Assembly: GCA_900660155.1 (NCBI GenBank)
Contig: CABFPE010000176.1
Location: 155,990 to 219,989 of the forward strand
Direction: 5' to 3'
Source of the DNA: Hofstenia miamia
Lineage: Eukaryota > Xenacoelomorpha > Acoela > Hofsteniidae
Length of the DNA: 64,000 bases
Below are positions 1 through 14,900 of this stretch, piece by piece (the first letter of the stretch is position 1; each line of letters opens with the position of its first letter). A model generated the notes under the pieces. That model was not told the origin of the DNA. It was given only the letters and a program-made list of their open reading frames with translations, and ran no database searches. Position numbers and translations under genes: made by a program.

Positions 1-60
1 CTGGGGGGGGGGAAGGAGGCGGTCGACCCTCTGCCTCCCCTAAACGCGCCACTGCATTAG
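1..60. repeat. Possible hAT-like terminal remnant
   Basis: A G-run and GC-rich stretch ends in CGCGCCACTG, which read in reverse begins CAGTGGCGCG. Many hAT transposon ends begin with a CAGTGGCG-type sequence. Only one end is in the window and no target duplication can be tested, so this is a weak call. Confidence 0.25.
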
Positions 61-3000
61 AACATGGTTATTTGTAAATAATGTATATATGGAGGAGCAA
101 ATAAATATCACATCATCAATACAAATTCATAAAAAACTGCAATATATTTTGAAAACAGGAAGGCCTTGTACATACTACACTAAAGAAACTATGGACAGAG
201 CAAAATAACTCGTCTACGTCAATTCGCAATATTTAGTACAAGCGCTGGGCGATCAGTTCGAAATATCAAAACCACCACCTCTTCAAATACCCCCATGACG
301 ATCGATAGATTGCAAATTCTCCAGCGTACGCATGTACAAAAGCTTAGTATAAAGGCAAAAAGACAGGCTGTGTGGTGCGATACAGTTTCTGCAACAGTTG
401 CAGCAACGGAATGATACAGTGCTAGGCTTGCACTAAACCAAGACGAGTCATGCTTCTAATTCAGTCCGACTAAACCAAAGCAAGAAAATAAATTGTGAGT
501 GATCCAGACCACAAAGGAATGCTAATGGCGAGGTTGAGAATCACTAACAAGCCGTTACTACTCATTTGCTTTACGCAAAGGCTATATAGCTGGAGATGCT
601 ACCGTACGGTGAAATAGTGGAGTCGGACATGTAAATATCCTTCCTGCACTCGGATGGAAAGCATTGTCGAAAACTGAACCGGAAACCCGCTCACCAAGCA
701 TCTTCTGCAACACAAAAACGTCAGGCCCCCGCTTCTGAACAAACGTGTCAATTTCTGCAGAATGCATCAGTTTATATGGTTTATCAGTCTCTCTAGTGTC
801 TAGATTTGAACTTGTGCGGGTTGTCATATAGCTATCACTTGCCACGCGATCAGTTAAAAATTCATATAAATAACATTATTTTTTCATGGGACTATGTAAA
901 TTAAAAATATAGTCGTTTATGGAATTGTTTGTTTTTGTTCCACTCATAAATGCAAAATGTTTGGACTTCGTTTTCTGTACATTAACAAATTATTTACATT
1001 GGACATATTCCAGTTTATTTGCGAACATATAAAATGATAAAACGTTATTTTATTAACCATATTTACATCCAATATCATAGTGAACATCTGCGAACATCGC
1101 TGCTTTTTTAAAAACTATTTCAATTTAGAACATGAGAAATATGGCTTAGTGCTTCCGTGCAAACTGCAAAAAATGTGAATTTAATAGTCCTGTAGTCGTA
1201 GCAATAGTACAATTTAAGTGTACTTTATTTGGATTTAAACTTGTTAACACTACTAGTTAATCACATTTTTAATACTTTCATTTAACGTAAAATCAAGAAA
1301 AAATCAAAAGGATTTCTATGGAATTCTATTTAGGATTCAAACATGCCCTCGTAATCTTTAAAATTCCATTCGTTGTCAAGAAATTGAATAAAATGAAGTA
1401 TGAAATATAGCAAACAACACACTTAGTTGTGAAGATATAATTTATCAGTTGCAACCCGATCACAAAGTGTGACCGGTAACCCAGCAAATAATGAATAAGT
1501 TTGTTTTGAAAAAAAATAAAAATATTCATTTATAGTTAACTAAAATAAATGCAATAGTAATCAAATTTGAAGCATCACACCAAATTTTTGAAGTAAACGT
1601 CAGCACGTAACTAAGTACATACATATTTAAAGACTAATTCTGTGCTAGTAACAATTTAATTGCTTATGTACATATATAATTACAAATGCCTCAGATGCTG
1701 ACCCCATCTAAAAAATTACTATATTTATTTAAATTTTACAACCTTAATTATAACGGTTGCACCGGATAAATTGCAACAAGCGTTATGATGATATGAATAC
1801 AGGGTGTTCAAAACATGATTATACAGAAAAATCTATTAAAATATTATAACATTATACAATGTTCGCTTTTAGTATGTCAAAACAGAAGAATCGATTAAAA
1901 GAATACGTAAATCTGAATACAAATTAAGAGTAAAATATATGAATATGCATCTATAAATTGATTTGTTCGCAATAAATTTTGATTGTTGTAATGATGGTTT
2001 ACATATTATGTTAACGCGGAGTTTTCAAGATTTCCAAATACACCAGCGCCAAACAGTTATAGTGTTAGAGCATTAATTGCCGAATAGGGGTATTTGACAA
2101 TATTTACAGAATTGAACTTAGGCATCTTTATGGGGCTCATTTCCAGAATTTACTGTGAATAAAATCATTTTTGTACACAAGTAAAATTTTTGACAGTTTT
2201 AACTACATTTATATTTTTGGAAAATATTAATAAAATAGATTTTTATTGCATAGCTATTTTGAGTACCTTTTATAAGAATAGTTCCAAGTAAAAAATGAAT
2301 TTTAAACAAAATTTTATTGATCTGCAATTTAACCTTAAGCAGTCGGGCGTCCATTTTAAGGAACCTACCGTTTTTCCACATTTACAAAAAATTTTCTCCA
2401 AGCCTAATAGCAAACTTGGGGCATGGGTAGGTCTATTGGGGAACATATGCAATGTTGAAAATTTCTATTTAAGCGTATTGGTGTGGCTGAAGTTGTTGAA
2501 AAGAATAACAAGGTTTCTTGGAAAATTTCGAAAGTTTGAAAATCATTTAAATTCTCTCCATACCTAAGGTTCAAGTGTATACAAAGTTTTGAGCCAATAG
2601 CAGTAACAAAAAACTTTGACTGTTTCTTGATATGTTTAAAGATATCCCAAATCCATTGAGGCGTCCCGTCCTGTGCTCAAAGTCAGAGGAGCCTTCGCGC
2701 AACGGCACGCCTCGATAAGAAAGAAAGGACTTTGGACGAAAAAAGGGAAGACTCCTCTATTACGTGATGCATTCAGGCTGAGCAGTTTTAACAGTTTTTG
2801 AGCTATAAGCGTTTAAAAAAATTTTATAAGATAAGAAAATATTTCAAAAATCCTCAGGCTGTTTAAAGTTAATAATAAAAAACATCATTTGGAAATATTC
2901 AGTCAAAATGAAAATTACTGACTCCCTGGGGAGTCTTCACAGCATTTGGATCATGCTTTGCCTGTCATTACAAGTTTTGCGTGCGACCCCTGACCAAACT

Positions 3001-5675
3001 GCATAATCCAATGAATTGCATATAGACTTGAAGGATGTCATTCATTCTTATCCCAAAACGCTCCAACCATTACTATGCATCTAATCTTTCGCTGCATTCG
3101 AAGTATAAGGTTTTGTCGCTTGTTGGAAAACTCATGTATCATCTGAATAGTTAACATCAATCTACGATCAAATGACCGTCTTTTGTGCGTTAATGCAGTT
3201 CTTAGAAGTGGTGTCATTTTACCATCATTAGCTATTCTTTTAGTTCTCCTAGTATGACAAAGTGACACACCTGCTGCTCTATTAGCTGTACCATGTTTCA
3301 AAACCCTTTACACTGTTGAGCGGATCAATTCCAACTTTAAAGCGATTTGTGCATTTTGAATTTCGCTCAATTTTTAGAAATTCAATCTCAATTTTTGGAA
3401 ATCTAGTGGAAAATATTTAATATTATTTCACTGTTGGAGACACTCGTATTTTTGAAATCACGTCAATTACATTGGAATGATTTATATATTTTTCAATGAA
3501 AGTATCAAAGTATCAAAAGTATTCAAAAAATGGAAAGATATAATTGCATAACATTTTTGGTAAGTCATTTCTTACGTCATTATACATTGAAAGCATTTTT
3601 ATAGGAATTGAGACCATATTTGAGCCTGAAAAAAGTCAATCTCAATCTTTCGATCTACATATTGACTCAATCTCAATAATTAATCCTAGAAACAAAATCA
3701 ATCTTCAATCTTAAGGTGGTTATATTCTTGTTAAATATCTTTTTTTCAATTTTAAAGATATTTCTGTAAAAATATGATTTTTAAAGGGTTGGATGAGGTA
3801 AAATCACTAATGAGAAAAAATCTTCAGAAAATCACTAATTAACCTAATTATCCAATTTGGCGGCTACTAATTTGACTATAATTGCTTAGCGCCGCAAACA
3901 TCAAATCTCAATAACCAATTGTCTCAATTCAATAAAACATATGTTTTTAAAAAGCGGACAACTTCATCTACTGCCGGACACTATTCTCTTTTCCCAAAAA
4001 TTAGTTTTTAAAAAATTTGCCGTTCAAATTGAAAATTTGAATTATTTTCACTTTTTGGCAGGCATATTTCACTGAAATTTGTGAATTTTTCATTAACAAA
4101 CAAAATATCAAAAAATGAAGAGTGTCAGGCACTAGATAATGTTATAAAGAGTAAAAATAGCAAGTTTCAACATTCTATAATAAAAACTAACAAAGTTACA
4201 ATTTCACAAATATCAACAACACCGCGCAAATTGTCAAAACGAGAAAATTCACTTTAAAAGTTTCAGACTATACTGTTCTTAGTACAATTAAATACAAGCT
4301 GATATATAGGGTCTGAAAAAACATACACTAAAGGACAAAATTCCAATATTCGTTTATAATGAATAATTTATGAAATGTTGAGGTTGAAACACGTTGCTAA
4401 GGGGTCAATTTATGAACAACACAACTTTAAATGCATTTTATGCGATTAAAACATAATATTTACGCAAAGCACCTTAACAATTCAAATACTTGAATTTTCT
4501 GGCTTCTATTGAAAATATTGATTTTAAATTAATAATCGATAAATATATTCAATCAAGTTAAGATCATGTGTTTAAGAAATGTAGATAAAACGAACTGTTG
4601 CAATTTATCTACAGTACCCGTTATTTTCAAAATTGGGAAAGTTTCTGCTAAAAAGTTGTTTATCGTCTGCGAAAGTTTTTCTGTTGATCTCATGGAAGAA
4701 ATTTGAAACTTTTTTGTGACAGGTACGCTGAGAAGTTTTTTTGGCTTCGAGTTTATTGCATTAAACACAAAATTCTCCACTAATGCCAATTGTCCAATAA
4801 TTTTACAAAATATTGATTCAGTAGTTATGATTAAAACATTACTATTCAAAATGAGAAATTCACATTTCATTTTTCTACCTCTTAAAAAATACAATTGCAT
4901 TAAATTTTTGGAAATTAGAAAAGTTGTATAATTTAATTATGACTTGCAACATACTAGAAATAAGGATATAAATTCAAAGTGTTTCGGTAGCAACTCTGAT
5001 ATTAATAGCATATTTAAAAAGTATTTTAAACAAAATGGATTTTAACAATGGCTATGCTCCTCTCAGTTGAACAAGCTCCAAGCATATCTAGAAATGAACA
5101 GAAAATACAAACAAGATGAAGAATGAATTTTTAGCAAGGCAAATCAACTTATATGAATATCAACAGACTTTTTCTGACACAATACATCTTGGAAAGCCAT
5201 GAAATAGTGACGAAAAGAAACAATCCACGTTCTAATGAAGCAGTCAACCAGATTCATCACATTGGATGAAATTTATTACAAAGTTTTATTTTGAAATGGT
5301 AGTCACTTGATGAGCACGTCAAAATGAAATTTAGATTAGAAACATTGGAAAGATATAACTAGTGAAAATTTGGGAGTGACTGATGCTGTTCTTAAATTTG
5401 TATTGGCTACCACGATATGTTATAAAGCATCGTGGGACCAATTTAATGAAACAAATTTTTTTTAATATAGTATATTTGAGTCCTGACCTACTAAACTAAT
5501 TAAAGCAAAATGTTCTTCGCAAAAGGTCGCTTTTACCATTTTGGATTGTGCTTAAAGGTCAATTGAAATTGAAAAAAGGCATATTTTAAAAAAACTGAAT
5601 AAATTGCGAACAAATTGCAATTGTTTTTGAAATATAATTTAGGTTCAAATTGATTTTAATAAATAAAAGTCCAAC
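61..5675. other. No recognised gene (intron or 3' side of the TIF1-like gene)
   Basis: AT-rich sequence without a family I recognise. It holds several isolated minus-strand reading frames, 582-845 (87 codons), 3038-3301 (87 codons, rich in Arg/Lys) and 4553-4900 (115 codons), none with a motif I can assign. A GC-richer patch lies at about 2655-2760. The PHD finger and bromodomain exons expected downstream in a TIF1 gene were not seen here, so they may lie beyond the left edge. Confidence 0.5.
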
Positions 5676-5982
5676 CTGGTGTCTGTGGGAGCTTTTGCTC
5701 AGCAGTGGAATATGGCTGATAACAACTCCTAGAACTTTCCACGGTTGGAATGCCCGCGGAAGAACTTACTGATGGTGGATCAACCCCACCGACCACTTTC
5801 GAAATTGTTGGCATTGTTGCCATAGGGTAGCGCGGAGAGTAAGTTCTGGGCGACAGAGATGAGGCACGTGGAGGCAGGGTAGGTGTTTGCATTCTACTCG
5901 GATGATGCATTGATGAATATCTAGCCTGGGCATTCATCGCTGCTACGGCACGTTGTTGCTGAGCTAGCATTTGTTGTCCAGT
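5676..5982 (-). CDS. Probable TIF1-like Ser/Pro/Gln-rich linker exon
   Basis: It encodes about 102 residues rich in Gln, Ser and Pro (TGQQMLAQQQRAVAAMNAQ at the start, then SSLSPRTYSPRYPM). A good acceptor (AATTTAG) and donor (CCAG|GTTGGA) bound it on the minus strand. TIF1 proteins have such a low-complexity region between coiled coil and PHD finger. It enters at phase 0 and leaves at phase 1. It could belong to another minus-strand gene, since the exons between it and B-box 2 are unidentified. Confidence 0.55.
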
Positions 5983-8900
5983 CTAAATTATATACAAATT
6001 GAGTTAAATTTAGCCATCAAATTTTAAAAAATAGTCAACTATAGCAATAAAATTTCATTTTTGTTGAACAAAAATCGAAATGAACGCAATAGCAAATTCA
6101 AAGTTTTCATTTTATCGGAAGCGCCTACTTCAGCTGAACATTCGCCGTCAAATATTTCACCGAATAATTAAATAAATTGGTAACAATGGGCTTGTGAAGC
6201 AAGTGTAGACAGATTTAATTGCGGATACCCTAGGTAGGTAAATCACAATATTGCAAATACTAACGCAGAAATTCGCAAGTAAAAACACAAAAACATCTTT
6301 TGAAATTTTCATATATTCTTCAAACAGTTATTGAAATGCACTATGATAGCAAAGATTACAGCAAAATTTAGTCTTAAAGTCAATGTTAGCGTAGTTTACA
6401 AAATGCTAGCAGCATTAACCAAGTAGTTTAGACGCGCAATTTGATTGCTCCTCGTGCAATGTGAAAAGGCTGTTAGAAATGTGGAGGTAACAAGGTTTAC
6501 TCGCATTACTGACTAAGCAGTCATATTTCGGTAAGTACCTATGTAAACTTATGACAAAATTAAATGTGTTCCACCTTTGAATTTACATTTGTATCTTTGA
6601 AAGATGTTTAAACTTGTAATGAAATTGTGAAATAGCCTTGATCATTCTGTCGTACTGTTTATATTTCAAAGCTGCAAACAGCTGAAACTGGTAGACACTG
6701 AAAACTCCATAACGAATCTACTGTGCTTCAGGGTTATGGTGCTGAGTATCAGCATATAAAAGTCCCACATTATCAACTTCTAAAATCAATCTGGTCACTA
6801 TGGAAAAAGTTCAGCAAACAGTTGCTGCAATGACTCCAGTGATTATCAGAGTTCTTCTTTTAATAAATTATGTGCAAGCGCTATATTACGTATGAGCCGC
6901 AGACCTTAGACAACAACATCCAAGTTATACGAAATCTTTGCAAGTAAAATCATTGAACATATGAGGCGCCAAATTGACGATATTGAGTTAGATGTGGGAT
7001 ACGAAATTTTAAACCTTCCCCTAGATAGTAGAAAAATTTTGTCACCATATTCGGCTTTATACATAGGTAAAATAAGGTTGAAAATAAACCAAATATTCAT
7101 GTTTCTGTTATAAAAGAAATGGTAAAACTTTAAAGCTATTTTTCTCAAAACTACCGAATGGTGGAATGGCCCTTTTGCCTCTGGGCGCCTCATATATTGG
7201 ATGAAAAATTAGCATCAGAACACAAATAACATGCTTTCTGACATTATTTGTACATCAAGGGATTTGGTGACTAATTATCACATTCCGGATACAAACGTTT
7301 TACCTTATTCTGCTCATGATTGTCAAAATTGATTTAATAAAAAGAAATTTTGCAATGGATTGTTTCAACCAGGTACTCGCAGCTATGTGTGCAACTCCTT
7401 CAGATTTTAAAGAATTTTTTTGGAAGAGAAGTATTTGAAACGATTCAATTTTACAGAGTGCAAGAGAAAATACTAAACATGAAAGACATCTAGAAATAAA
7501 TCAGAAATTGTAGGAAGTGATCTCAGTGTTTACGTGAAAATTGAATTGAAAAGCGTGAAGTTGGAAGTGGAAAAAAGTTGCTAGAAGCTGAAAGATCAAG
7601 GAAAAGAAACGACTTTAAAGTGAAGAAATTTTTACATTTATATAAGTTATCAAAACATCTTTATTGTAAAATTAGCATGAACTACCAAATATGAAGCATA
7701 AACCTAAAAAAACAATTTTTGAAATAAGTATGATGCAAAAAACAAACTTTACATAAAACATTTTTAGGAAGAAATGGAACAGATCCAAAAATAAATCGCT
7801 GAATTTCAATTATTTTGATGAAAGTAAAATTGATTACCAAGGATTATCAATAAAAAAGCTTTTAATGCTAATATTTAGTCACCAATAATTATTTATAACT
7901 AGTGCTCGGTTTTTTTATAATGTAAAGATTTCAGATGATGTTTTAAATGGAAATACAATAGGTTTGTGTGACATATACTACTTTAATTATATACTCATGT
8001 TTCTTACTTGACAACTGAAATATTAATTTAAAAATTAAGCATTCAGAATACCAAACAAAATGGGAAAATTTTGTAACGGAACTGATTGAAGTGTTTATTT
8101 GAAAAACAGTTTGTGGTAGAGCATCAACCCAATTTTTCTCATCACAGCGTAGACAATTTTTGAGAGTGCGATATAAGTGCTCAATCATTCCATTACCTCT
8201 GGGATTATAAGCTGTTGTTTGAGACTTGGTAATATATAAAGTTTTCATCAATTCATTGAAGACCCGGGATGTGAACTGTGTGCCATGATCAGAGTGAATG
8301 GTGCGAGGAGCGCCATGTTTCCAAATCCAGTTCTTAAGAAAAGCATTAGTAACAGACTGAGCATTTACTGATCTCCAAGGAGTCGCTTCAAGCCATCTGG
8401 ACGCCAAATCAAACATCGTAAGAATGAATCTTTCACCATGAACACCATTTCTCAGCGGGCAGACAAATCGATATATATACGAACTCTTGAGGAAGAGTGC
8501 CTTGTGGAAGCTAGCCTTGTAATCTCTTTGAACATCCATACGACTTATGATCGCATGTATTGCACTGGTTAATAAATTCTCTCAACTTTGGGCGGAGAAA
8601 CAGTATACGGTGTCCTGCTTCCAATATAGCGTGATGATTTTTATCAAGACAAAAATGTCCAGCATTATGGTACTTAGCGATAATGACGTTTTCATCCATT
8701 TGGTTACTCACTAGTGACACGGCATATACACTGTTTTCAGGAAAATTCATGAGCCAATGGATTCAGCATGAACAGCATGGACTGACTTAGAGCATCCACA
8801 ACTATATTTGCCGTACCGCGGATGTAATACAAGTTGAAATCGTACTCACATAGCTTCTGCTGATATCGAGCCTGTCGTCCATTGTTGGGCCATCCTTGAA

Positions 8901-11900
8901 TAAGACCGAGTAATGGTTGATGATCTGTATAGACCGCGAAATGAACACCATGAACATATGGGCGAAACATGATAACAGCCCATTGCAGGAAAAAAATTCC
9001 CAGTCAGTAGTGAAATAATTACACTCCGCTGACGAGAATTTATGACTGCCAAATGCGACAGGTTTCTGGGTTGAGTCTTGAGAGAGCATAACATCGCATT
9101 GCAGTCAATGCTAGACGCGTAAATTTCAATGTTAAATGGTTTCTGAAAATCTCATTGTTTCAGGTTGGAACAATGCCGAATGTAGCCTAACAAATGCATT
9201 GAGGTGAACATCATTCCAGCATCTAGTGAATGCCCTTGGAGAATTGAACTGGATATCGTATAACGGTTGTGCAATAAGCGTAAATTTGTTAATAAACCGA
9301 GAATAGAATGTGCACATACCAAGAAATGTCTGTAACACAGCTGGTGTTGTACGTACCTCAAAATTTTATATAGCAAAGAGTTTTCTAGGGATCAGGTTTA
9401 ATAACGCCATTGCTGACAACGAAACTAAGATATTTGACCTCTTCTTGTCCGAATCTGCATTTGGAGGGTTTGAGTTTTAGATTAGCATCTCTCAGACGGC
9501 AAAATAACTCGCGTAATTTGCTTATATTATCTTCAACAGACTTAGTATGTACCATGTGATCATCCAGGTAAACGGGAATTTTCAAACCTTTGACTATACA
9601 CTGCATCATACGCTGGAAGGTGGCTCCCACGTTACACAGGCCAAATGACATAACTTTAAATTGAAAATGTCCTTCGATCGTTTGGAAAGCTGTTAAGGTG
9701 CGTCCGTGCTCAGGAGTAACTGCCAATAACCCAACATAAGTTCAATTTTTGAGAACCATTTTGAGTCTGACATTTCATCTAAAGCATCGTCAATATGAGG
9801 CATTGGGAACTTGTCCTTTTGGATGATAGTTTAAGGGACCTGAAATCAACTACGAATCTTTTAGTATTGTCCTTCTTGGGAACCAGTAGGACTGGCGAAT
9901 TGCATTCAGATTGTTCCTCCTCAATAATATCGGGTTTCAACATCGTTTGAACATGACTGTTTATGATTTTATTTTCGGCTCGACTGTGTCTAAATGGTCT
10001 ACCAAATATATCTTCTTGAGAACATGAGAATAAGTCTCGGAATTCTAACAACAAATCCTTCAGTGGTTTGTGGGCTAACCCCCTTTCCTAAAGCGAACTG
10101 TTTAAGGAACTGATAGTTACTAAGTTTTATGTTATCATTGATTGTACTTATAGGTTTAGGAGACTGAAAAGTAACTGTCTTATCAGCGTAATTAATAGAT
10201 CATCCTAACTTTAAATGGGTGATTTAATAACAAAAAATACAATGAAACTTTATCTCAGGAGTTTCAGTAATTTGCGATACTTGTTTATTAGCCGTGAAAA
10301 TGTTACCATCGACAAACACTAAATTTCGGACTTGACAGGCTGGTTTTACTGGTTTCGCTGCTCCTAAGGTATGCAACCACTCGAAATTAATAAATGAAAA
10401 CGGTGATCCGCTATCCAAACGGCAGGTTGAAGATATGCCTGACATATCGAGTTGAACAGGACAAAGCTGTATTTCGTGCACTGCAGCCACAACTAGTTTT
10501 TTTAATTCTGAGATATCTTACAATTTCTTTTCATGTGGCCTTCTTTTCCACATTTAACGGCACGTCACTTTTGACAGATCCAGTTCAACAGGAAAAAGCT
10601 GTATTTCGTGTACTATCTTACAACAACGGCAAAAAGAACCAGTAGCACATATTCCCATAGTTCCAGGTTCATCTGGAATCTTGATCAAAAATCTTACTAA
10701 ATCATCTGCAGTGGCTGACTTATTGGCTTCCAAGAACATGACCACTATTGGCTTTAATTTGTTGGAGACAACACCGAGTATACGTTGAGCAATGATATTA
10801 TCACCAAAATTAAGGTATTCTGCCAGCCATTTCATCTCTTGTACCGCTGATGAGATTTGTGACGGTTGTTCAATGGTTAATTAAATAAATTGTTTCTCCG
10901 GATTAGCTGGTCATTTAGTAGCAGCCCAAACTTCTTTTACCCGTTTTAATGCCGAACTAAAAGTTATCGTTCCCTTCGACAGATAATCAGTAACAGATAC
11001 CAAATGAATTAGTCCAGACACGCTGGTAAAATTCGAAGCTTTTCCTTATCATCAATCACTGATCTTCTTTAATGTATAAAACGCTTCCATTTGAAGCTCC
11101 CAACCTGGGAACGATTTCGTTTCAGAAGTCAAAACTGGAGGAGACATTGAATAGTATTAAATAATGTATATGTGAGTCACGGCACCAATGTTTAACACAA
11201 TCGTGTAATGCTAAACATAAAATCACTCTATTTTACAAATGCCTGACAAGTTCCAGGAATGACATAACAGGCACTAACAACACCTTAACATCGTCACATT
11301 TTAGTTTCTTTGATGAAGCTCATGTAAAGGTCAGTTGACAATTTAAAGGTCATCTTATAAGATAGCATTGATCCCCTAACAACTTTGCAGAGCCATTCAT
11401 TGTAATTTTGCAGGGTTTCGTTGACTATTTCGAAAAAAAACCAATCAAATAATAGCAAAGTTTTCGATTCAATGTGTTATAACTGAGTAATAAGCGAACA
11501 AATAGTCTGAAATTATGTATATAGGATCCATACACATGTCACAACAACTTGTAATACATTGCTTAAGGGATTTTCATTGGTAAACGGCAAATAAAAAAAT
11601 ATTACAACGGCCGAAAAGTCTCGATTTACCAACTCAGTTTTTGTGATTATCATCTGCACTCAAAAGATTCTTTCTTTCTCATCTTTGATTCGAATCATTT
11701 AGTTAAGTTTTGTAATAAATTATATAACAAGCTACAACGAGCCTAAATTGGATGCAGTCCAACCTTAAATATCTATATCTTTATTACTTTAGAATATTAC
11801 TTAACTACGGAATATTTTAGTTTCAAATGCGCGTTACATCCAATTTGCTTCAACACTGGAATGGAAAGATAGAAATTCAGGATAATCATTATATAACGTT

Positions 11901-14900
11901 GGTAATAATTATGCTATATAATAACAGACGTGTTTCCACCAACATTTTCCGACAATTTGAGTGTAATATACTGTATAATCTCGCATGGATTGAGACGTTG
12001 ATTTCAGATCAACTGAAAACTCTTCGTAGAGAACAATTCTCACGTGATTGGCGAGAAAATTTTTGTCATATAAATACTCAACCTGTGAGACAGTTGCAAG
12101 CAAGGGCGCTGCGAGAAAGCAGGGGCACAAAAATTTTTGCACGTGTGAGCAGTGGCGGATACAGAAATATTTTTTAGAGGGGGCCAGATGCAAGATAAAA
12201 TTCTGAGTACATAATTTTTAAAATTCATAACTATGCGTGAACGTCACCATCAATTGTTGCCACTCCCATTTTTTTGTGTTTTTGACCTAAAAAAATATCA
12301 TGATAAGGCTTCACCATTGACATCACATGGCATTCTGCCGTGTATGATTGATGCTTTTGTAATGTATACTGTAATCATTGGATATTTTTCTTACGATTAT
12401 ATAGGCCTAAAATCATGTAACTTGGTAGTCGCGAAAGTACATCTGTAATCCTTGGTTGCATCAAGTCAAAATATTTTCACTTTGCTTTGAAAGCTTATCT
12501 ATAAATTCCTTCATGAACTGTAGATGTCATAGAACGAACGCAAAGGCTATTGGACAGAATCATGTTCTACCAGAAGCATTTTATCTTCGGTGGCAACAAA
12601 TGTTGCCATTCGCCGGTAATACTTACGATAAATCATAGACTAACTATGATGTCTGGATGACTAACTATAATTTACAACTCACCCTACCGTATTTTTGTGC
12701 GCAAACTAATTTGCTATCACTTCCGAACACTAGTATGTACCTGAGAGATGACGCTGTTTGATGGAGAAGAGGATCAACCAATTGGATAAAAAAAAAGTTG
12801 ACACTGAATGACGTTATAGACATGGTCCGTTGGAAGAATCCAGAATTGAACCGACGAGGAAGATACCATCATAGCAGTACCGCCACCTGCAGAGCGTCCG
12901 GAAGCTGAGGNNNNNNNNNNNNNNNNNNNNNNNNNNNNNNNNNNNNNNNNNNNNNNNNNNNNNNNNNNNNNNNNNNNNNNNNNNNNNNNNNNNNNNNNNN
13001 NNNNNNNNNNNNNNNNNNNNNNNNNNNNNNNNNNNNNNNNNNNNNNNNNNNNNNNNNNNNNNNNNNNNNNNNNNNNNNNNNNNNNNNNNNNNNNNNNNNN
13101 NNNNNNNNNNNNNNNNNNNNNNNNNNNNNNNNNNNNNNNNNNNNNNNNNNNNNNNNNNNNNNNNNNNNNNNNNNNNNNNNNNNNNNNNNNNNNNNNNNNN
13201 NNNNNNNNNNNNNNNNNNNNNNNNNNNNNNNNNNNNNNNNNNNNNNNNNNNNNNNNNNNNNNNNNNNNNNNNNNNNNNNNNNNNNNNNNNNNNNNNNNNN
13301 NNNNNNNNNNNNNNNNNNNNNNNNNNNNNNNNNNNNNNNNNNNNNNNNNNNNNNNNNNNNNNNNNNNNNNNNNNNNNNNNNNNNNNNNNNNNNNNNNNNN
13401 NNNNNNNNNNNNNNNNNNNNNNNNNNNNNNNNNNNNNNNNNNNNNNNNNNNNNNNNNNNNNNNNNNNNNNNNNNNNNNNNNNNNNNNNNNNNNNNNNNNN
13501 NNNNNNNNNNNNNNNNNNNNNNNNNNNNNNNNNNNNNNNNNNNNNNNNNNNNNNNNNNNNNNNNNNNNNNNNNNNNNNNNNNNNNNNNNNNNNNNNNNNN
13601 NNNNNNNNNNNNNNNNNNNNNNNNNNNNNNNNNNNNNNNNNNNNNNNNNNNNNNNNNNNNNNNNNNNNNNNNNNNNNNNNNNNNNNNNNNNNNNNNNNNN
13701 NNNNNNNNNNNNNNNNNNNNNNNNNNNNNNNNNNNNNNNNNNNNNNNNNNNNNNNNNNNNNNNNNNNNNNNNNNNNNNNNNNNNNNNNNNNNNNNNNNNN
13801 NNNNNNNNNNNNNNNNNNNNNNNNNNNNNNNNNNNNNNNNNNNNNNNNNNNNNNNNNNNNNNNNNNNNNNNNNNNNNNNNNNNNNNNNNNNNNNNNNNNN
13901 NNNNNNNNNNATATATATATATATATATACGGATTTTTTTGATTATCCGACATTTACCAAACGCCTATATTTGAGTGTTCGCACAGCCTTAACTACAAAT
14001 ATAAGCCTGTCTGATGCCTAACGTACTCCAAATTACTAATGTAATATAATATTCCCCCATAGACTGTCCAAAAGAAATCAAGTCGCACACTCCACACTGG
14101 GCATAAAAACATTACATGCAAAATTTGAGTTGTATATCTTAACGGGAAAGCGCCTCTCATGGACAGTCAAAATCGGAATTTTTGGGTAAAATAATTTTAT
14201 TAATTATTGAGAAATTACATTAATTTTAACCCTCGACAGGCCAAGCTTTGGAACAACTTAGGCAGGCAAATGGTGGAAATTTTAACTAGGTCTGTGACAA
14301 CTATATGAAGGAAATTGGGAAAGATATAATTGCTCTTTCAAAATATAACAATATTTTTCTAGTAAACAATATGTAATTATATTATCAAAATAGGCAAATG
14401 AACAATACGAATCACAGTAATAGAGCAATACGAACTCTAGGTGAAATCATTGACAAGAAGGCCGCAATGTGAGAACTACAGCAGGGAACTGCACAAATCG
14501 CAACACATTTTGCTAGTTTTGTTCGTCTGCCGTGCTCATGTTCCGTGTTATCTGCACATTTTCACAAAGTTGTTCCAAGAACTTGGTCCGGCTGGGTCTG
14601 CAGTGAAAGTTTCTGACCTGCGATGTGCTTCATCAGCTGCATAACAGTAACATGCAGACCTGTCGGGTTCTGCAATCTTCTGAAGATAAAGGCAAGGCGA
14701 GTTCACGGGCCAATTGCAACAGGAACAGACGACGGCTGTGTTTTAGTTCAGTTGCCCAATCGGGATAGGTGATGTTGAAAATTGTCTGTGTTTATCCCAC
14801 GGATGTCCAGCATATTTTGTAAATGGATGAAAGGCTATCATTGAGTTGCGAATGGTACACTGTACTTCTTTGCCATCTGATCCACAGAATCTACCCCTGC

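Noticed and set aside
12814-13953. Long minus-strand open frame across the gap
   Set aside because: It is almost entirely N; only a few codons at each side are real sequence.
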